This document shows positions 26,115 through 34,525 of a stretch of DNA of 64,000 bases, piece by piece. The DNA lies in assembly GCF_014648435.1 (NCBI RefSeq), contig NZ_BMRC01000004.1, positions 434,001 to 498,000 of the forward strand, given 5' to 3'. The translations under genes and the position numbers were made by a program. How positions within the stretch are numbered: the first letter of the stretch is position 1; each line of letters starts with the position of its first letter. The stretch is from Nonomuraea spiralis. Lineage in GTDB: Bacteria > Actinomycetota > Actinomycetes > Streptosporangiales > Streptosporangiaceae. A model generated the notes under the pieces. That model did no database searches and had not been told where the DNA came from. It saw nothing but the letters and a program-made list of their open reading frames with translations.

Positions 26115-27533
26115 ATGCTTCAACGATTCGGGCAGGTCGCGCTCCTGTACGCGCTGCTGCTGGTCGAGGTCGCGCTGATCCCCGTGGCCGCTGCCATGAT
26201 CATCTTGTCGTTCGCGATGGGGATGGTCTTCTTCTTCCCCTGGCAGGCCAGGATGATCAGGGGGGTGACCCAGCGCCACCGCCGCCTGCTGCGCGAGTGG
26301 ACCGATATCGAGATCGAGGCCCCCTACCTGCCCAAGCCGCCACCGCCGGTCCCCATGGCCGACGGCCTCTACCGGGTGGACCGGACGCTGTACAAGTCGC
26401 CGCGCATGCCGGCCTGGAACGACCGGTTCAAGTGGCTGCTCACCGACCCGGCGACCTGGCGCGACAGCCTGTGGCTGGTGCTCGACCCGATCGTCAAGGC
26501 CGGCCTGCTGCCGCTGTTCGTCCTGTTCCCGGCGCGCGGCCTGCGTCTGTACGCCCTCATGATCCGCCTCCTGCTCGGCGCCACCTCCGCCAGCCGTCTG
26601 GCCTTCCAGCTCACGAAGCTCAAGCAGGCACGCAACCTCGCCGCCGACTCCCAGGCCGCCGAGATGCGCAGGATCGAACGTGACCTGCACGACGGCACCC
26701 AGGCCCGCCTGGTGGCCATCGGCATGACGCTGGGCGCGGTCGAGCAGCTCATCGACGACAACCCGGTCGCCGCCAAGGCGCTGCTCGCCAAGACCCGGGA
26801 CGCCTCCGCCGAGACCCTGACCGAGCTGCGTACCGTCATCCGCGGCATCCACCCCCCGGTGCTGGCCGAGCGCGGGCTCGCCGACGCCGTACGCGCCCTG
26901 GCCATGGACAGCCCCCTGCGCGTCACCGTGGACGTCGAGCTGCCCAACCGCCTGGAACCCCCGGTCGAGGCCGCGGCCTACTTCGCGATCAGCGAGCTGC
27001 TCGCCAACGCCGCCCGCCACAGCGAGGCCGAGTCGGTGGCGATCGACATCAGCACCAGCGGCGGCGCGCTGCGCGTCACCGTACGCGACGACGGCATGGG
27101 CGGCGCCGACCCGGCCAAGGGCAGCGGACTGACCGGCATCGAACGCCGCCTGGCCGCCTTCGACGGCGTACTGGCCCTGAACAGCCCCCCGGGCGGCCCC
27201 ACGGTCGTCACCCTGGACATCCCGCACGTCCTCCCCGACCAGGGCGACTCGGCCAAGCTGCCCGCGAAGAAGGCCGCCACGCTGGGCGTCCTGTATGCCA
27301 CGGCCTGGTGCCCGCTCTTCCCCCAGGGCCTGGTCGCGGCCATCCTCAAGATCTTCCACGTCGACGAACGGAGCTGGTTCGTCGCCCTCTACCTGCCCGA
27401 GCCCCTGCAGTGGCCCATGATCGTGTTCAATGTCACCCTGGGCGTCATGATGTACGTCGTCGCCATGCGCATCCAGGTCGTCCACAACAGAACCGTCGGA
27501 CTCGGCCGAGCCGGCGGTCCGAGGGCCTGCTGA
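26115..27533 (+). CDS. Membrane sensor histidine kinase, HisKA_3/NarL type, with C-terminal helices
   Basis: About 472 residues. Two N-terminal helices are followed by a proline-rich cytoplasmic stretch and another membrane segment. Then come the dimerisation/phosphoacceptor box RIERDLHDGTQARLVAIG (His in ERDLHDG) and a HATPase_c domain (ELLANAARHSEAE, RDDGMGGADPAKGSGLTGIERR). Unusually, two hydrophobic segments follow the ATPase domain (about residues 390-410 and 435-458). ATG 26115 is chosen but 26097 and GTG 26079 are possible. Its stop overlaps the response-regulator ATG (TGATG). Confidence 0.88.
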   Translation: MLQRFGQVALLYALLLVEVALIPVAAAMIILSFAMGMVFFFPWQARMIRGVTQRHRRLLREWTDIEIEAPYLPKPPPPVPMADGLYRVDRTLYKSPRMPAWNDRFKWLLTDPATWRDSLWLVLDPIVKAGLLPLFVLFPARGLRLYALMIRLLLGATSASRLAFQLTKLKQARNLAADSQAAEMRRIERDLHDGTQARLVAIGMTLGAVEQLIDDNPVAAKALLAKTRDASAETLTELRTVIRGIHPPVLAERGLADAVRALAMDSPLRVTVDVELPNRLEPPVEAAAYFAISELLANAARHSEAESVAIDISTSGGALRVTVRDDGMGGADPAKGSGLTGIERRLAAFDGVLALNSPPGGPTVVTLDIPHVLPDQGDSAKLPAKKAATLGVLYATAWCPLFPQGLVAAILKIFHVDERSWFVALYLPEPLQWPMIVFNVTLGVMMYVVAMRIQVVHNRTVGLGRAGGPRAC

Positions 27534-28186
27534 TGAAACGCGTGCTCATCGCCGAAGACCTCTACCTGCTCAGGGACGGCCTGGTCCACCTCCTCCAGGC
27601 GCACGGGTTCACCGTCGTCGCCGCCGTCGAGAGCGGCCCCGAACTGCTGAAGGGCCTGCTGGAGCTGCGTCCCGACGTCTCGGTCGTCGACGTACGGCTG
27701 CCGCCGACGTTCACCGACGAGGGCCTGCAGGCCTCGCTGGCGGCCCGCGCGAAGGTCCCGGGCTTGCCGATCCTCGTGTTGTCGCAGCACGTCGAGCAGC
27801 TCTACGCCCGCGAACTCCTGGCCGACGGCTCGGGCGGCATCGGCTACCTGCTGAAGGACCGGGTGTTCAACGCCGAGCAGTTCGTCGACGCCGTGCACAG
27901 GGTGGCCGAGGGCGGCACCGCGATGGACCCGGAGGTCATCGCCAAGCTGCTGGCCAGCAACGCCAGGAACGAGCCGCTGGCCGCGCTCACGCCCCGCGAG
28001 CGCGAGGTCCTGGAGGCCATGGCGGAGGGACGCTCCAACGCCGCGATCTCCCAGCGGCTCTTCCTCAGCGAGAGCGCCGTCGCCAAGCACACGGCCGGCA
28101 TCTTCGCCAAGCTCGGCCTGGCCCCCTCCGACGACGACAACCGCCGCGTTCTCGCCGTGCTCGCCTACCTGAACAGCCGCGCCTGA
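27533..28186 (+). CDS. NarL/FixJ-family response regulator
   Basis: A 217-residue regulator. The receiver domain has acidic residues in IAEDLYLLRDGL, the phosphoacceptor Asp in VSVVDVRLPP, Ser in LVLSQH and Lys in YLLKD. The C-terminal LuxR-type helix-turn-helix is LTPREREVLEAMAEGRSNAAISQRLFLSESAVAKH. It is co-translated with the preceding kinase, and the neighbouring ABC-2 exporter is the most obvious target, by position only. Confidence 0.94.
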   Translation: MKRVLIAEDLYLLRDGLVHLLQAHGFTVVAAVESGPELLKGLLELRPDVSVVDVRLPPTFTDEGLQASLAARAKVPGLPILVLSQHVEQLYARELLADGSGGIGYLLKDRVFNAEQFVDAVHRVAEGGTAMDPEVIAKLLASNARNEPLAALTPREREVLEAMAEGRSNAAISQRLFLSESAVAKHTAGIFAKLGLAPSDDDNRRVLAVLAYLNSRA

Positions 28187-28334
28187 CACCGCGCCTGTCC
28201 GGCGTCCCACCCGCCCGGAAACCCCATGAGACACGTGGTTCACGCAGTGCGCACCCGTACCCGGGCCGAGCCGTAGTTGTCGGTGGGAGCGGCTATTTTC
28301 ATAGAGGCACGGTGCGACGAAAGGGTGGATCCTC

Positions 28335-29432
28335 GTGAAGATCCGGGTTAACCGCGATGTACTGGCAGATGCGGTGGCATGGGCCGCCAGAGTCCTGCCC
28401 AGCCGCCCGGTGGTGCCCGTGCTCTCCGGGTTGCTGCTGGAGGCGGGCGAGGAGCTGACCCTGTCCGCCTTCGACTACGACGTCTCCGCGCGTGCCCTGG
28501 TCGACGCCGACGTGGCCGAGCCCGGCAGTGTGCTCATCCCGGGCCGGCTGCTCGCCGAGATCAGCCGCAGCCTGCCCGCCGACGACGTCGAGATCGTCAC
28601 CGAGGGCGCCGAGGCCGTGCTGACCTGCGGAAGCGCCGAGTTCGGGCTGATCACGATGCCGGTCGAAGACTTCCCGAGCCTGCCGGCGATGCCGCCGGTC
28701 ATCGGCGCCATCGGCGGCGGCGTGTTCGCCTCCGCGGTGAGCCAGGTCGCGCCCGCGGCCAGCCGCGACGACACGCTTCCGATGCTCACCGGCATCCGGG
28801 TCGACGTCGAGGGCGAGTCCGTGGCGATGGCCGCCACCGACCGCTACCGCATCGGCGCGCGCGACTTCACCTGGCGCCCGGCCGCCCCCGACGTCGCCTT
28901 CTCGGCCATGGTGCCGGCGAAGGTGCTGGTCGAGGTGGCCAAATCGATGCGCGACGGCGAGGTGCAGGTCGCGATGGGCGACGGCGTGGCCGGGTTCGAG
29001 AGCGTCGGCCGCAGCACCACCGTGCGGCTGCTCGACGAGCAGTTCATCGACTACCGGGCCAGGCTGACCTCCGACTGGTCGATCAGGGCCGACGTCGCCG
29101 TGGCGCCGTTCGTCAACGCGATCAAGCGGGTCGCCCTGGTGGCCGAGCGCAACACCGCGATCCGGTTGTCGTTCTCGCAGGGTCAGGTGCTGATCCAGGC
29201 GGGCGGCGGCGACGTCGGCCGCGGCACCGAGGTGGTCCCCTGCGAGCTGCGCGGCGACGACATCCAGATCGCCTTCCAGTCGCAGTTCCTGCTCGACGGC
29301 CTGACCGGCATCGAGGGCGAGCTGGCCAGGATCAACATGGAGTCGTCGACCAGGCCCGCCCTCATCCAGGACGTGCCGGGCGACTCCCAGCCCGCCTTCC
29401 GCTACCTGGTCATGTCCCTGCGCACGACCTGA
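28335..29432 (+). CDS. DNA polymerase III beta-clamp family protein (DnaN-like)
   Basis: A 365-residue three-domain sliding clamp. It begins MKIRVNRDVLADAVAWAARVLPSRPVVPVLSGLLLEA and contains DFPSLPAMP, ATDRYRIGARDF and the C-terminal PALIQDVP...FRYLVMSLR, the peptide-pocket end. Length and domain order match true clamps, but no dnaA, recF or gyr genes are near. It is therefore either a relocated dnaN or, more likely, a second paralogue. GTG 28335 follows GGGTGGATCC. It stands alone between the two-component system and a marR-type gene. Confidence 0.88.
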   Translation: MKIRVNRDVLADAVAWAARVLPSRPVVPVLSGLLLEAGEELTLSAFDYDVSARALVDADVAEPGSVLIPGRLLAEISRSLPADDVEIVTEGAEAVLTCGSAEFGLITMPVEDFPSLPAMPPVIGAIGGGVFASAVSQVAPAASRDDTLPMLTGIRVDVEGESVAMAATDRYRIGARDFTWRPAAPDVAFSAMVPAKVLVEVAKSMRDGEVQVAMGDGVAGFESVGRSTTVRLLDEQFIDYRARLTSDWSIRADVAVAPFVNAIKRVALVAERNTAIRLSFSQGQVLIQAGGGDVGRGTEVVPCELRGDDIQIAFQSQFLLDGLTGIEGELARINMESSTRPALIQDVPGDSQPAFRYLVMSLRTT

Positions 29433-29436
29433 GCCG

Positions 29437-29892
29437 TCACTCCGCCGTGCCCGTCTGGCGCTCGGCGACCAGCTTGAAGACCCTCTTGAACTCCGCGTAC
29501 GCCTGCTCGCCCACGGCCCGCGCGTGCGCGGCCTCCATGGCGGCGATGATGGCGTCCGACTTCGTCATGTGGTCCAGCGCCTTCTCCGTGGGCACGATCA
29601 GCTTGGCGCGCCGGTCGGCGGGGTCGGGCTGGCGCTCCACGTAGCCGAGCGCGACCAGCTCGTCCACCAGCGTGCCGATCACCTGCTTGTGCTGCCCCGA
29701 CTGCGCGGCCAGGTCGGTCGCCCGGCTGCCCTCCTCGTCCAGGTACGCCAGCACGGCCCCGTGCCGCGGCCGCAGCTCCGGATGCCCCTGCTCGGCCAGC
29801 TTGGCGAAGAGCTCGCGCTGCAGGGCGAAGAGCGTCCGCCCCGCCAGGACGCCGAGGTCTGGTTCGTCCTGCTTGCGATCACTCCTGCGCAC
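29437..29892 (-). CDS. MarR-family transcriptional regulator
   Basis: A 151-residue winged-helix dimer: HGAVLAYLDEEGSRATDLAAQSGQHKQVIGTLVDELVALGYVERQPDPADRRAKLIVPTEKA. GTG 29892 is preceded by GGAGGG at 9 nt; the frame runs to 29907. It is divergent from the ABM/NmrA operon, with a 15-nt palindrome in between, so it probably represses itself and that operon until a phenolic or quinone-like ligand binds. The ligand is not known. Confidence 0.92.
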   Translation of the reverse strand: MRRSDRKQDEPDLGVLAGRTLFALQRELFAKLAEQGHPELRPRHGAVLAYLDEEGSRATDLAAQSGQHKQVIGTLVDELVALGYVERQPDPADRRAKLIVPTEKALDHMTKSDAIIAAMEAAHARAVGEQAYAEFKRVFKLVAERQTGTAE

Positions 29893-29905
29893 GTGTCGGC
29901 CCTCC

Positions 29906-29920
29906 AATTAGTCACTAATT
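29906..29920. promoter_or_regulatory. Palindromic MarR operator candidate
   Basis: AATTAG-TCA-CTAATT, a perfect 6+3+6 palindrome, is very AT-rich against its surroundings. It lies between the MarR gene and the divergent operon, next to that operon's -35 box (TTGACT, 29921-29926). Confidence 0.7.
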
Positions 29921-29949
29921 TTGACTGTCACTGATTCTTACTATATCGT
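29921..29949 (+). promoter_or_regulatory. Promoter of the ABM/NmrA operon
   Basis: TTGACT (29921-29926), a 17-nt spacer and TATCGT (29944-29949), followed after 6 nt by the GTG at 29956. The spacing and lack of a ribosome-binding site indicate a leaderless mRNA. The -35 abuts the palindrome at 29906-29920. Confidence 0.65.
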
Positions 29950-29955
29950 CGTCCC

Positions 29956-30243
29956 GTGACGACAACGGTGGAACTCACCAGGTTCAGAGTGTCCCCGGAG
30001 CGTGCCGACCAGCTGCTGGCGGCCCGTCCCGGCATGCTCTCGGACTTCGCGGCCGACCGCGCCGGCTTCCTCGGCGCCAGGCTGGTCCGCCTGTCCGACG
30101 ACGAGTGGCTGGACATCGTCGACTGGCGCTCGGGCGACGACTTCGCCGCCTCCCGTGCCAAGGGCGCGAACCTGCCCGGCATCCAGAAGTTCTTCGACCT
30201 GATCGACGAGTTGATTTCCGCAGAAGAGGGGACAATGCGATGA
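29956..30243 (+). CDS. ABM-like ferredoxin-fold protein (putative monooxygenase or dimeric barrel)
   Basis: A 95-residue protein with the beta-alpha-beta pattern of the dimeric alpha/beta-barrel antibiotic-biosynthesis-monooxygenase family: VELTRFRVSPERADQLLAARPGMLSDF... then DEWLDIVDWRSGDDFAASRA. It probably acts on, or protects against, an aromatic or quinone compound. It is coupled to the next gene (ATGA overlap) and under the MarR operator. The activity is inferred from fold and context only. Confidence 0.7.
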   Translation: MTTTVELTRFRVSPERADQLLAARPGMLSDFAADRAGFLGARLVRLSDDEWLDIVDWRSGDDFAASRAKGANLPGIQKFFDLIDELISAEEGTMR

Positions 30244-31082
30244 CCATCTTGATCACCGGTGCCAACGGCACCGTTTCGGGCGCCGTACTGAGGTCTCTCG
30301 GCGACCTGGACGACGTGCGCGTGCTGGTCCGTGACCCCGCCAAGGCCCCTGCGGGCGTGGCGGCGGCCGTCGGCGACCTCGACGAGCCCGCCACGCTCGA
30401 CGCGGCCTTCGAGGGCGTCGACACCTTGTGGCTGCTGACCGCCATGGGCCCCCAGGCGCCCCACGCGAGCATGAACGCCCTCTGGGCGGCCCGCAGGGCG
30501 GGAGTGCGTCACGTCGTGCGTCTGTCGGCCATCGGGGCCGCCCACGACGCCCCCACCCGCAACGGCCGCCTGCACGCCCTGTCGGACGTCGAGCTGGCCG
30601 CCTCGGGCCTCGACTGGACCGTCATCCGCCCGGCCTTCTTCATGCAGAACCTTCTCGGCTCGGTCAACGGCGACACCCTCTACGGCGGCACGGGCGAAGG
30701 CCGGATCGGGCTGGTCGACGTCCGCGACATCGGCGACTTCGCCGCCGCGGTGCTGCGCGACCCGGCGCCCCACAAGGGCCGCACCTACACTCTCACGGGC
30801 CCGGCCAGCATCTCCCTACGAGAGGCGGCCGCCGACCTGACCGAGGTCTACGGCACGCCGATCGCCTACCAGCCGGTGACGCCCGACGACGCCTACCGCT
30901 CGATGCTGGAGGCGGGCCTGCGCGACTGGGACGCGGCGGTCACAAGGGAATACCTCAAGGCGTACGCCGCGGGCTGGGGCGACCGTACGACGACGGCCTT
31001 CACCGACGTGACGGGACGCCCCGGCCGCTCCTTCGCCGAGTTCGCGAGGGACCACGCGAGCCTGCTGCGCCCCGCCGCCTGA
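30240..31082 (+). CDS. NmrA-like NAD(P)-binding protein (atypical SDR)
   Basis: A 280-residue Rossmann protein beginning MTILITGANGTVSGAVLRSL (GxxGxxG), with DTLWLLTAMG and the WTVIRPAFFMQNLL segment typical of NmrA/QOR2-like NAD(P)H-quinone oxidoreductases. It lacks a full YxxxK pair, as is usual for atypical SDRs. It is probably part of a MarR-controlled quinone or electrophile response with the preceding small protein. Confidence 0.85.
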   Translation: MTILITGANGTVSGAVLRSLGDLDDVRVLVRDPAKAPAGVAAAVGDLDEPATLDAAFEGVDTLWLLTAMGPQAPHASMNALWAARRAGVRHVVRLSAIGAAHDAPTRNGRLHALSDVELAASGLDWTVIRPAFFMQNLLGSVNGDTLYGGTGEGRIGLVDVRDIGDFAAAVLRDPAPHKGRTYTLTGPASISLREAAADLTEVYGTPIAYQPVTPDDAYRSMLEAGLRDWDAAVTREYLKAYAAGWGDRTTTAFTDVTGRPGRSFAEFARDHASLLRPAA

Positions 31083-31090
31083 CGCCCGGG

Positions 31091-31765
31091 TCAGGAGTCG
31101 GTGAGAGCGATGAGGATGTGCTCCATGCAGGCGTGGCCGGCCCGCTCGGCCGCGGCTGCGTCACCGGCGGCGATGGCGCGGGCGATGGCGTCGTGCGGGA
31201 TGTAGCTCTTGTTCAGCGACGTGCCCGCGGCCGTGATGCTGGCCCGCAGAGCCGCCGAGAAGTCCTCGTAGAGGTCGATGAGCACGAGGTTGTGGGTGGC
31301 GTGCGCGACCGCCATGTGGAAGGCGAGGTCGGCCTCGACGAAGAAGTCGGGATCGTCCAGCTCCCACGCCCGGTCGCGCTCGGCCAGCGCGGCCTCGATG
31401 CGGCGGATGTCCTCGTCGGTACGGCGGGTCGCGGCCAGGCGCGCCGACTCGACCTCCAGCGCGCGCCGCACTTCCAGGATCTCCAGCTGCTCGGCCTGGC
31501 GGAGCCGGCGCAGCATGGCCCCCGACAGCTCACTGGTCGCCCGGACGTAAGTGCCGTCGCCCTGACGGCACTCCAGCAGCCCGGCGTGCGTCAACGCGCG
31601 CACGGCCTCGCGAACGGTGTTGCGTCCCACCCCGAGTTGCTCGGCGAGCACCGTCTCGGTGGGGATCTTGCCGTTCATCTGCCACGACCCTGAGGTGATC
31701 TGCTCCTTGAGCTGATCGATCACCTGGTCGACGAGCGAAGCCCGCTGCGCCGTACGCAGACTCAC
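31091..31765 (-). CDS. GntR-family regulator, FadR/FCD subfamily
   Basis: A 224-residue regulator. The N-terminal winged helix is LVDQVIDQLKEQITSGSWQMNGKIPTETVLAEQLGVGRNTVREAVRAL. The C-terminal all-helical FCD domain carries the Asp/His metal-ligand pattern (DPDFFVEADLAFHMAVAHATHN). Such proteins sense organic acids or acyl-CoAs. No metabolic operon adjoins it; the gene behind it is the XRE regulator, on the same strand. A GGTCGACC palindrome (31812-31819) upstream could be its operator. Confidence 0.9.
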   Translation of the reverse strand: MSLRTAQRASLVDQVIDQLKEQITSGSWQMNGKIPTETVLAEQLGVGRNTVREAVRALTHAGLLECRQGDGTYVRATSELSGAMLRRLRQAEQLEILEVRRALEVESARLAATRRTDEDIRRIEAALAERDRAWELDDPDFFVEADLAFHMAVAHATHNLVLIDLYEDFSAALRASITAAGTSLNKSYIPHDAIARAIAAGDAAAAERAGHACMEHILIALTDS

Positions 31766-31865
31766 AGTCCGCCTCCTCCGGGGAAACCAATCATCCTATG
31801 AGTCAATGACTGGTCGACCCTAATTATTCCAGACTCAAAAGTCCAAATCTGGAGCTCCCGGAGGT

Positions 31866-33209
31866 TCAGTGCGCGACCGTTGCCTCGACCGTCACCCCTG
31901 CCAATGCGGAGCGAACTCCGGCAGCTTCGAGGGCTTTACGATATGCGGCGGTCTGCTGTGCTCTTACGCCGACCCGGCCGTAAAGGTCGCCGAGCTCGCG
32001 CCAGCAGCGGGCGGCCTGCCTGTCGGACCCGAACACCGGACGGTCGAGCGAGTCGAGCAGCTCGTGCGCGGTCCGCAGCAGCGCCTCGGCGTTGCCGTCG
32101 AGGTCGAGCGCCACGGTGGCCAGCACGAGGTTGGCCTCGGCCGGCGTGGTGCCGGAGCCGTCGTGGGCCAGTTCCAGCGCCTCGGTGGCCAGCTCGCCCG
32201 CCCGCGCCTGGTCGCCCGCACGCAGCCGCACCCGCGCGTGCGCGACCAGGCTCTCGCCGTGCTCACGGACACTGCCGGGGGAGGCGGCGAAGGCCCGCGA
32301 CGCGGCGGCGGCGAGCCGCTCGGCCTCGTCGAGGGGCGCGGTGACCAGCCTGGACCAGTGCATGGCCGCCCGCGCGAGCTGAAGCGCGAGCCGGGCCTGA
32401 CGACCGGCCATGATGGCGTCGTCGGCCAGGCGCACGGCCAGCGCGGAGTCCTCTCCGGCGGCGGCGGCGGAGCTCGCCTGCCACAGCGCGTGGATCTCCT
32501 CGGAACGGTCCATAACTTCAGGAACGCCACTGTTGTCCAGCACACGCTTGACGTACTCGAGCTCGGGGGAGTCGCCCTGACGCTCGCTGCGCGCCTCGAC
32601 CAGAGCCGTCGCCAGATCGACCGCGATCTCGCCCTGCGAGATGTCCAGCCGCTCGGCCTGCGCCAGCGCGGACGCGGCCAGGTCGCGAGCCCGCAACCGG
32701 TCGCCGGCCCGCTGGTAGCAGCGGCTCAGCGCGATCGTGAGCGGCAGGTCGGCCAGTCGCTCGGGATGCGCGGCGGCCTCCCTGCGCAGCCGTTCGAACG
32801 CCTCCACGGCCTGGCCGAGACGCCCCTGGACCTCCAGCGCACGGGCCCGGCCGAAGCGGGCGTGCGCGGTCAGCATGGCGTTCTCCTCGTCGGCCGCCTT
32901 CACGATCTCCGTGAAGCGGTCGGCGGCCACGGCCGGATCGCCGTGCTGCAGCTCCAGCTCGGCATGGCGAAGACCCAGCTCGGTGTCGATGCGCTGCCTG
33001 GGCTCGATGCCGTGCAGGAGGAACTCGGTGGTGCATCCCAGCCGCTCGGCGAGGAGGCGTGCCACGACAGGAGTCGGCGTGCGCTTGCCCGACTCAATGA
33101 GCGAGACATAACTGTCAGACAGGTCGGGTCCGGCCAACTGGGCCTGGGACATCCGCCTGTTCAGCCGCAGTCCACGGACGCGGTCACCGATGGTTCCCTG
33201 ACTCGGCAT
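31866..33209 (-). CDS. XRE-family helix-turn-helix regulator with TPR-like repeats
   Basis: About 447 residues. The N-terminal HTH (IGDRVRGLRLNRRMSQAQLAGPDLSDSYVSLIESGKRTPTPVVARLLAERLG) is followed by a long helical TPR-like array through the rest. This is the layout of BldD-unrelated actinomycete regulators that bind peptide or protein partners. ATG 33209 (MPSQGTIGD) is preferred to 33221. The target genes and signal are unknown. The whole protein is Ala/Arg-rich but has no membrane segment. Confidence 0.85.
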   Translation of the reverse strand: MPSQGTIGDRVRGLRLNRRMSQAQLAGPDLSDSYVSLIESGKRTPTPVVARLLAERLGCTTEFLLHGIEPRQRIDTELGLRHAELELQHGDPAVAADRFTEIVKAADEENAMLTAHARFGRARALEVQGRLGQAVEAFERLRREAAAHPERLADLPLTIALSRCYQRAGDRLRARDLAASALAQAERLDISQGEIAVDLATALVEARSERQGDSPELEYVKRVLDNSGVPEVMDRSEEIHALWQASSAAAAGEDSALAVRLADDAIMAGRQARLALQLARAAMHWSRLVTAPLDEAERLAAAASRAFAASPGSVREHGESLVAHARVRLRAGDQARAGELATEALELAHDGSGTTPAEANLVLATVALDLDGNAEALLRTAHELLDSLDRPVFGSDRQAARCWRELGDLYGRVGVRAQQTAAYRKALEAAGVRSALAGVTVEATVAH

Positions 33210-33305
33210 CTCATCTCTCAAGGCGGGGAAGGGTCAACAACACGCAATGATTGCATGAAGTAGCCGAATCTGGTATCCCCGCGTGAAGAATTTGCCACGC
33301 GGAGA

Positions 33306-33839
33306 TTAATCGTCGCTCTCGTCCTTGCTGGGGAAAAGCATCTGGCAGACCTCAAGGTAGAGCGTCTCCGGGTACGGAATGTACTCGACCGTTGACAGTG
33401 CCTGGTCCTGACCGGCGGACTCAAGGATGAACTCGCCGTAACCGAGCATGCGCCCCAGGAGAGATCGCTGGAAGCTCATGTCGGTGACCTTGCCGAGCGG
33501 CATCATCGCGACCTTGCGCGTGATCAAGCCCGTGGTGAGCAGCATGCGCTTGGACGTCACCACAAAGTAATCGACCGACCACTCCGCGACTTTCCATACG
33601 AAACGGACAAGCAGCAGGAGCCACAACCACCACACGACGACGAGCGCCGTGCCGCCGGACTCCCCACCTCCGAAGAACTTGCTGAGGAGCCCGGCGATGA
33701 CCAGGCCGCCGAAGACCTCGGCGACCGGGCGCAGCAGCACGGCGGGATGACGCCGCACCATGATGACCTGTTGTTCATTGGGGAGGAGGTAGCGGTTGAC
33801 CGACGACGGAGCAGAGTCCCCGTGGGTCACCAGCCTCAT
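33306..33839 (-). CDS. PH-domain (bPH_2/YdbT-like) membrane protein
   Basis: A 177-residue protein with two hydrophobic segments (about residues 35-53 and 64-82) followed by a bacterial PH domain: VDYFVVTSKRMLLTTGLITRKVAMMPLGKVTDMSFQRSLLGRMLGYGEFILESAG. The same segment is typical of actinobacterial bPH_2 proteins. It overlaps the small upstream gene by 4 nt. It may scaffold membrane complexes; its function is not known. Confidence 0.85.
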   Translation of the reverse strand: MRLVTHGDSAPSSVNRYLLPNEQQVIMVRRHPAVLLRPVAEVFGGLVIAGLLSKFFGGGESGGTALVVVWWLWLLLLVRFVWKVAEWSVDYFVVTSKRMLLTTGLITRKVAMMPLGKVTDMSFQRSLLGRMLGYGEFILESAGQDQALSTVEYIPYPETLYLEVCQMLFPSKDESDD

Positions 33840-33994
33840 GCGAGGTTGTTCACAAACTGGGCCAGAGAGTCGGCCGCGTTGAACACTGTGTCGAACGCCC
33901 CCTTCACCGCGTCTGCGGCGTCGGCTGGTCGTGCGAACAGGTAGTACGCCACAAATGCGATACCACTGTAGGTGAGGACTTTTTTGACCTGCAC
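33836..33994 (-). CDS. Small one-helix membrane-associated protein
   Basis: A 52-residue protein, MQVKKVLTYSGIAFVAYYLF... followed by an Ala/Asp-rich amphipathic tail. GTG 33994 has GGAGG 5 nt upstream. Its stop overlaps the PH-domain gene start, so the two are co-translated and probably act together. I do not recognise the family. Confidence 0.65.
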   Translation of the reverse strand: MQVKKVLTYSGIAFVAYYLFARPADAADAVKGAFDTVFNAADSLAQFVNNLA

Positions 33995-34091
33995 TGTCGC
34001 CTCCGTGCCACTAACCCACTCCACCCGCCGTATACATTACCCACCCGGTAGCCCGGGTAAAGGTGTCTTGGCGGGATAGTTTCGATCTTGA

Positions 34092-34316
34092 TTACCCACG
34101 CTCGCTGGCGACCAGCGCCAGGACGTGAAGGTGCTTCCGGGCGATGCGCTCCACAAGGCTGGGATGCGCATAGCCAGTGACCTCCAGCGCGCCGTAGTGC
34201 GCTGCTTCCACACAGCGCGTTACGGTGGTCGAGGAGTGCACGCCGGCGAACTCGTCGCGCAACGCGGCCTCCACCTCCGCGTACGGGGTTGGAGTTGCCT
34301 CGGCGTGCTCGCTCAT
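34092..34316 (-). CDS. Small helical protein, possible three-helix-bundle dimerisation family
   Basis: A 74-residue protein (MSEHAEATPTPYAEVEAALRDEF...RCVEAAHYGALEVTGYAHPSLVERIARKHLHVLA) preceded by AAGGAGG. The pattern of a central Cys/His-rich helix and a terminal ARKHL helix resembles a small actinobacterial family of predicted three-helix bundles. The function is unknown. The gap to upp contains no other gene. Confidence 0.6.
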   Translation of the reverse strand: MSEHAEATPTPYAEVEAALRDEFAGVHSSTTVTRCVEAAHYGALEVTGYAHPSLVERIARKHLHVLALVASERG

Positions 34317-34525
34317 GCGCCCTCCTTGGCCGGTCGCATGAGACGGGGCGCTGCTGTTACCGGTCGCTCGCTCGTTCACGAGGACCCCTCGGCACCGGGC
34401 ATGTCGCTCATCGTGCTCCCCCACGCGCATGCAGAAGTTCCCTTCCTGTCTCTTCGTACCCACCCAACCACAGTATGTAACGAAGCGACGACCCGGTGTA
34501 ATGAGAAGCGGAGCCTAAGGAAGGG

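Noticed and set aside
31812..31819. GGTCGACC palindrome as a firm GntR operator
   Set aside because: Only 8 bp and common in high-GC DNA; mentioned with the gene but not listed as a site.
33306..34316. Novel defence or signalling island formed by the PH-domain, one-helix and 74-residue genes
   Set aside because: The genes are small conserved-type membrane or helical proteins with ordinary composition; no nuclease, toxin or nucleotide-cyclase motif is present.
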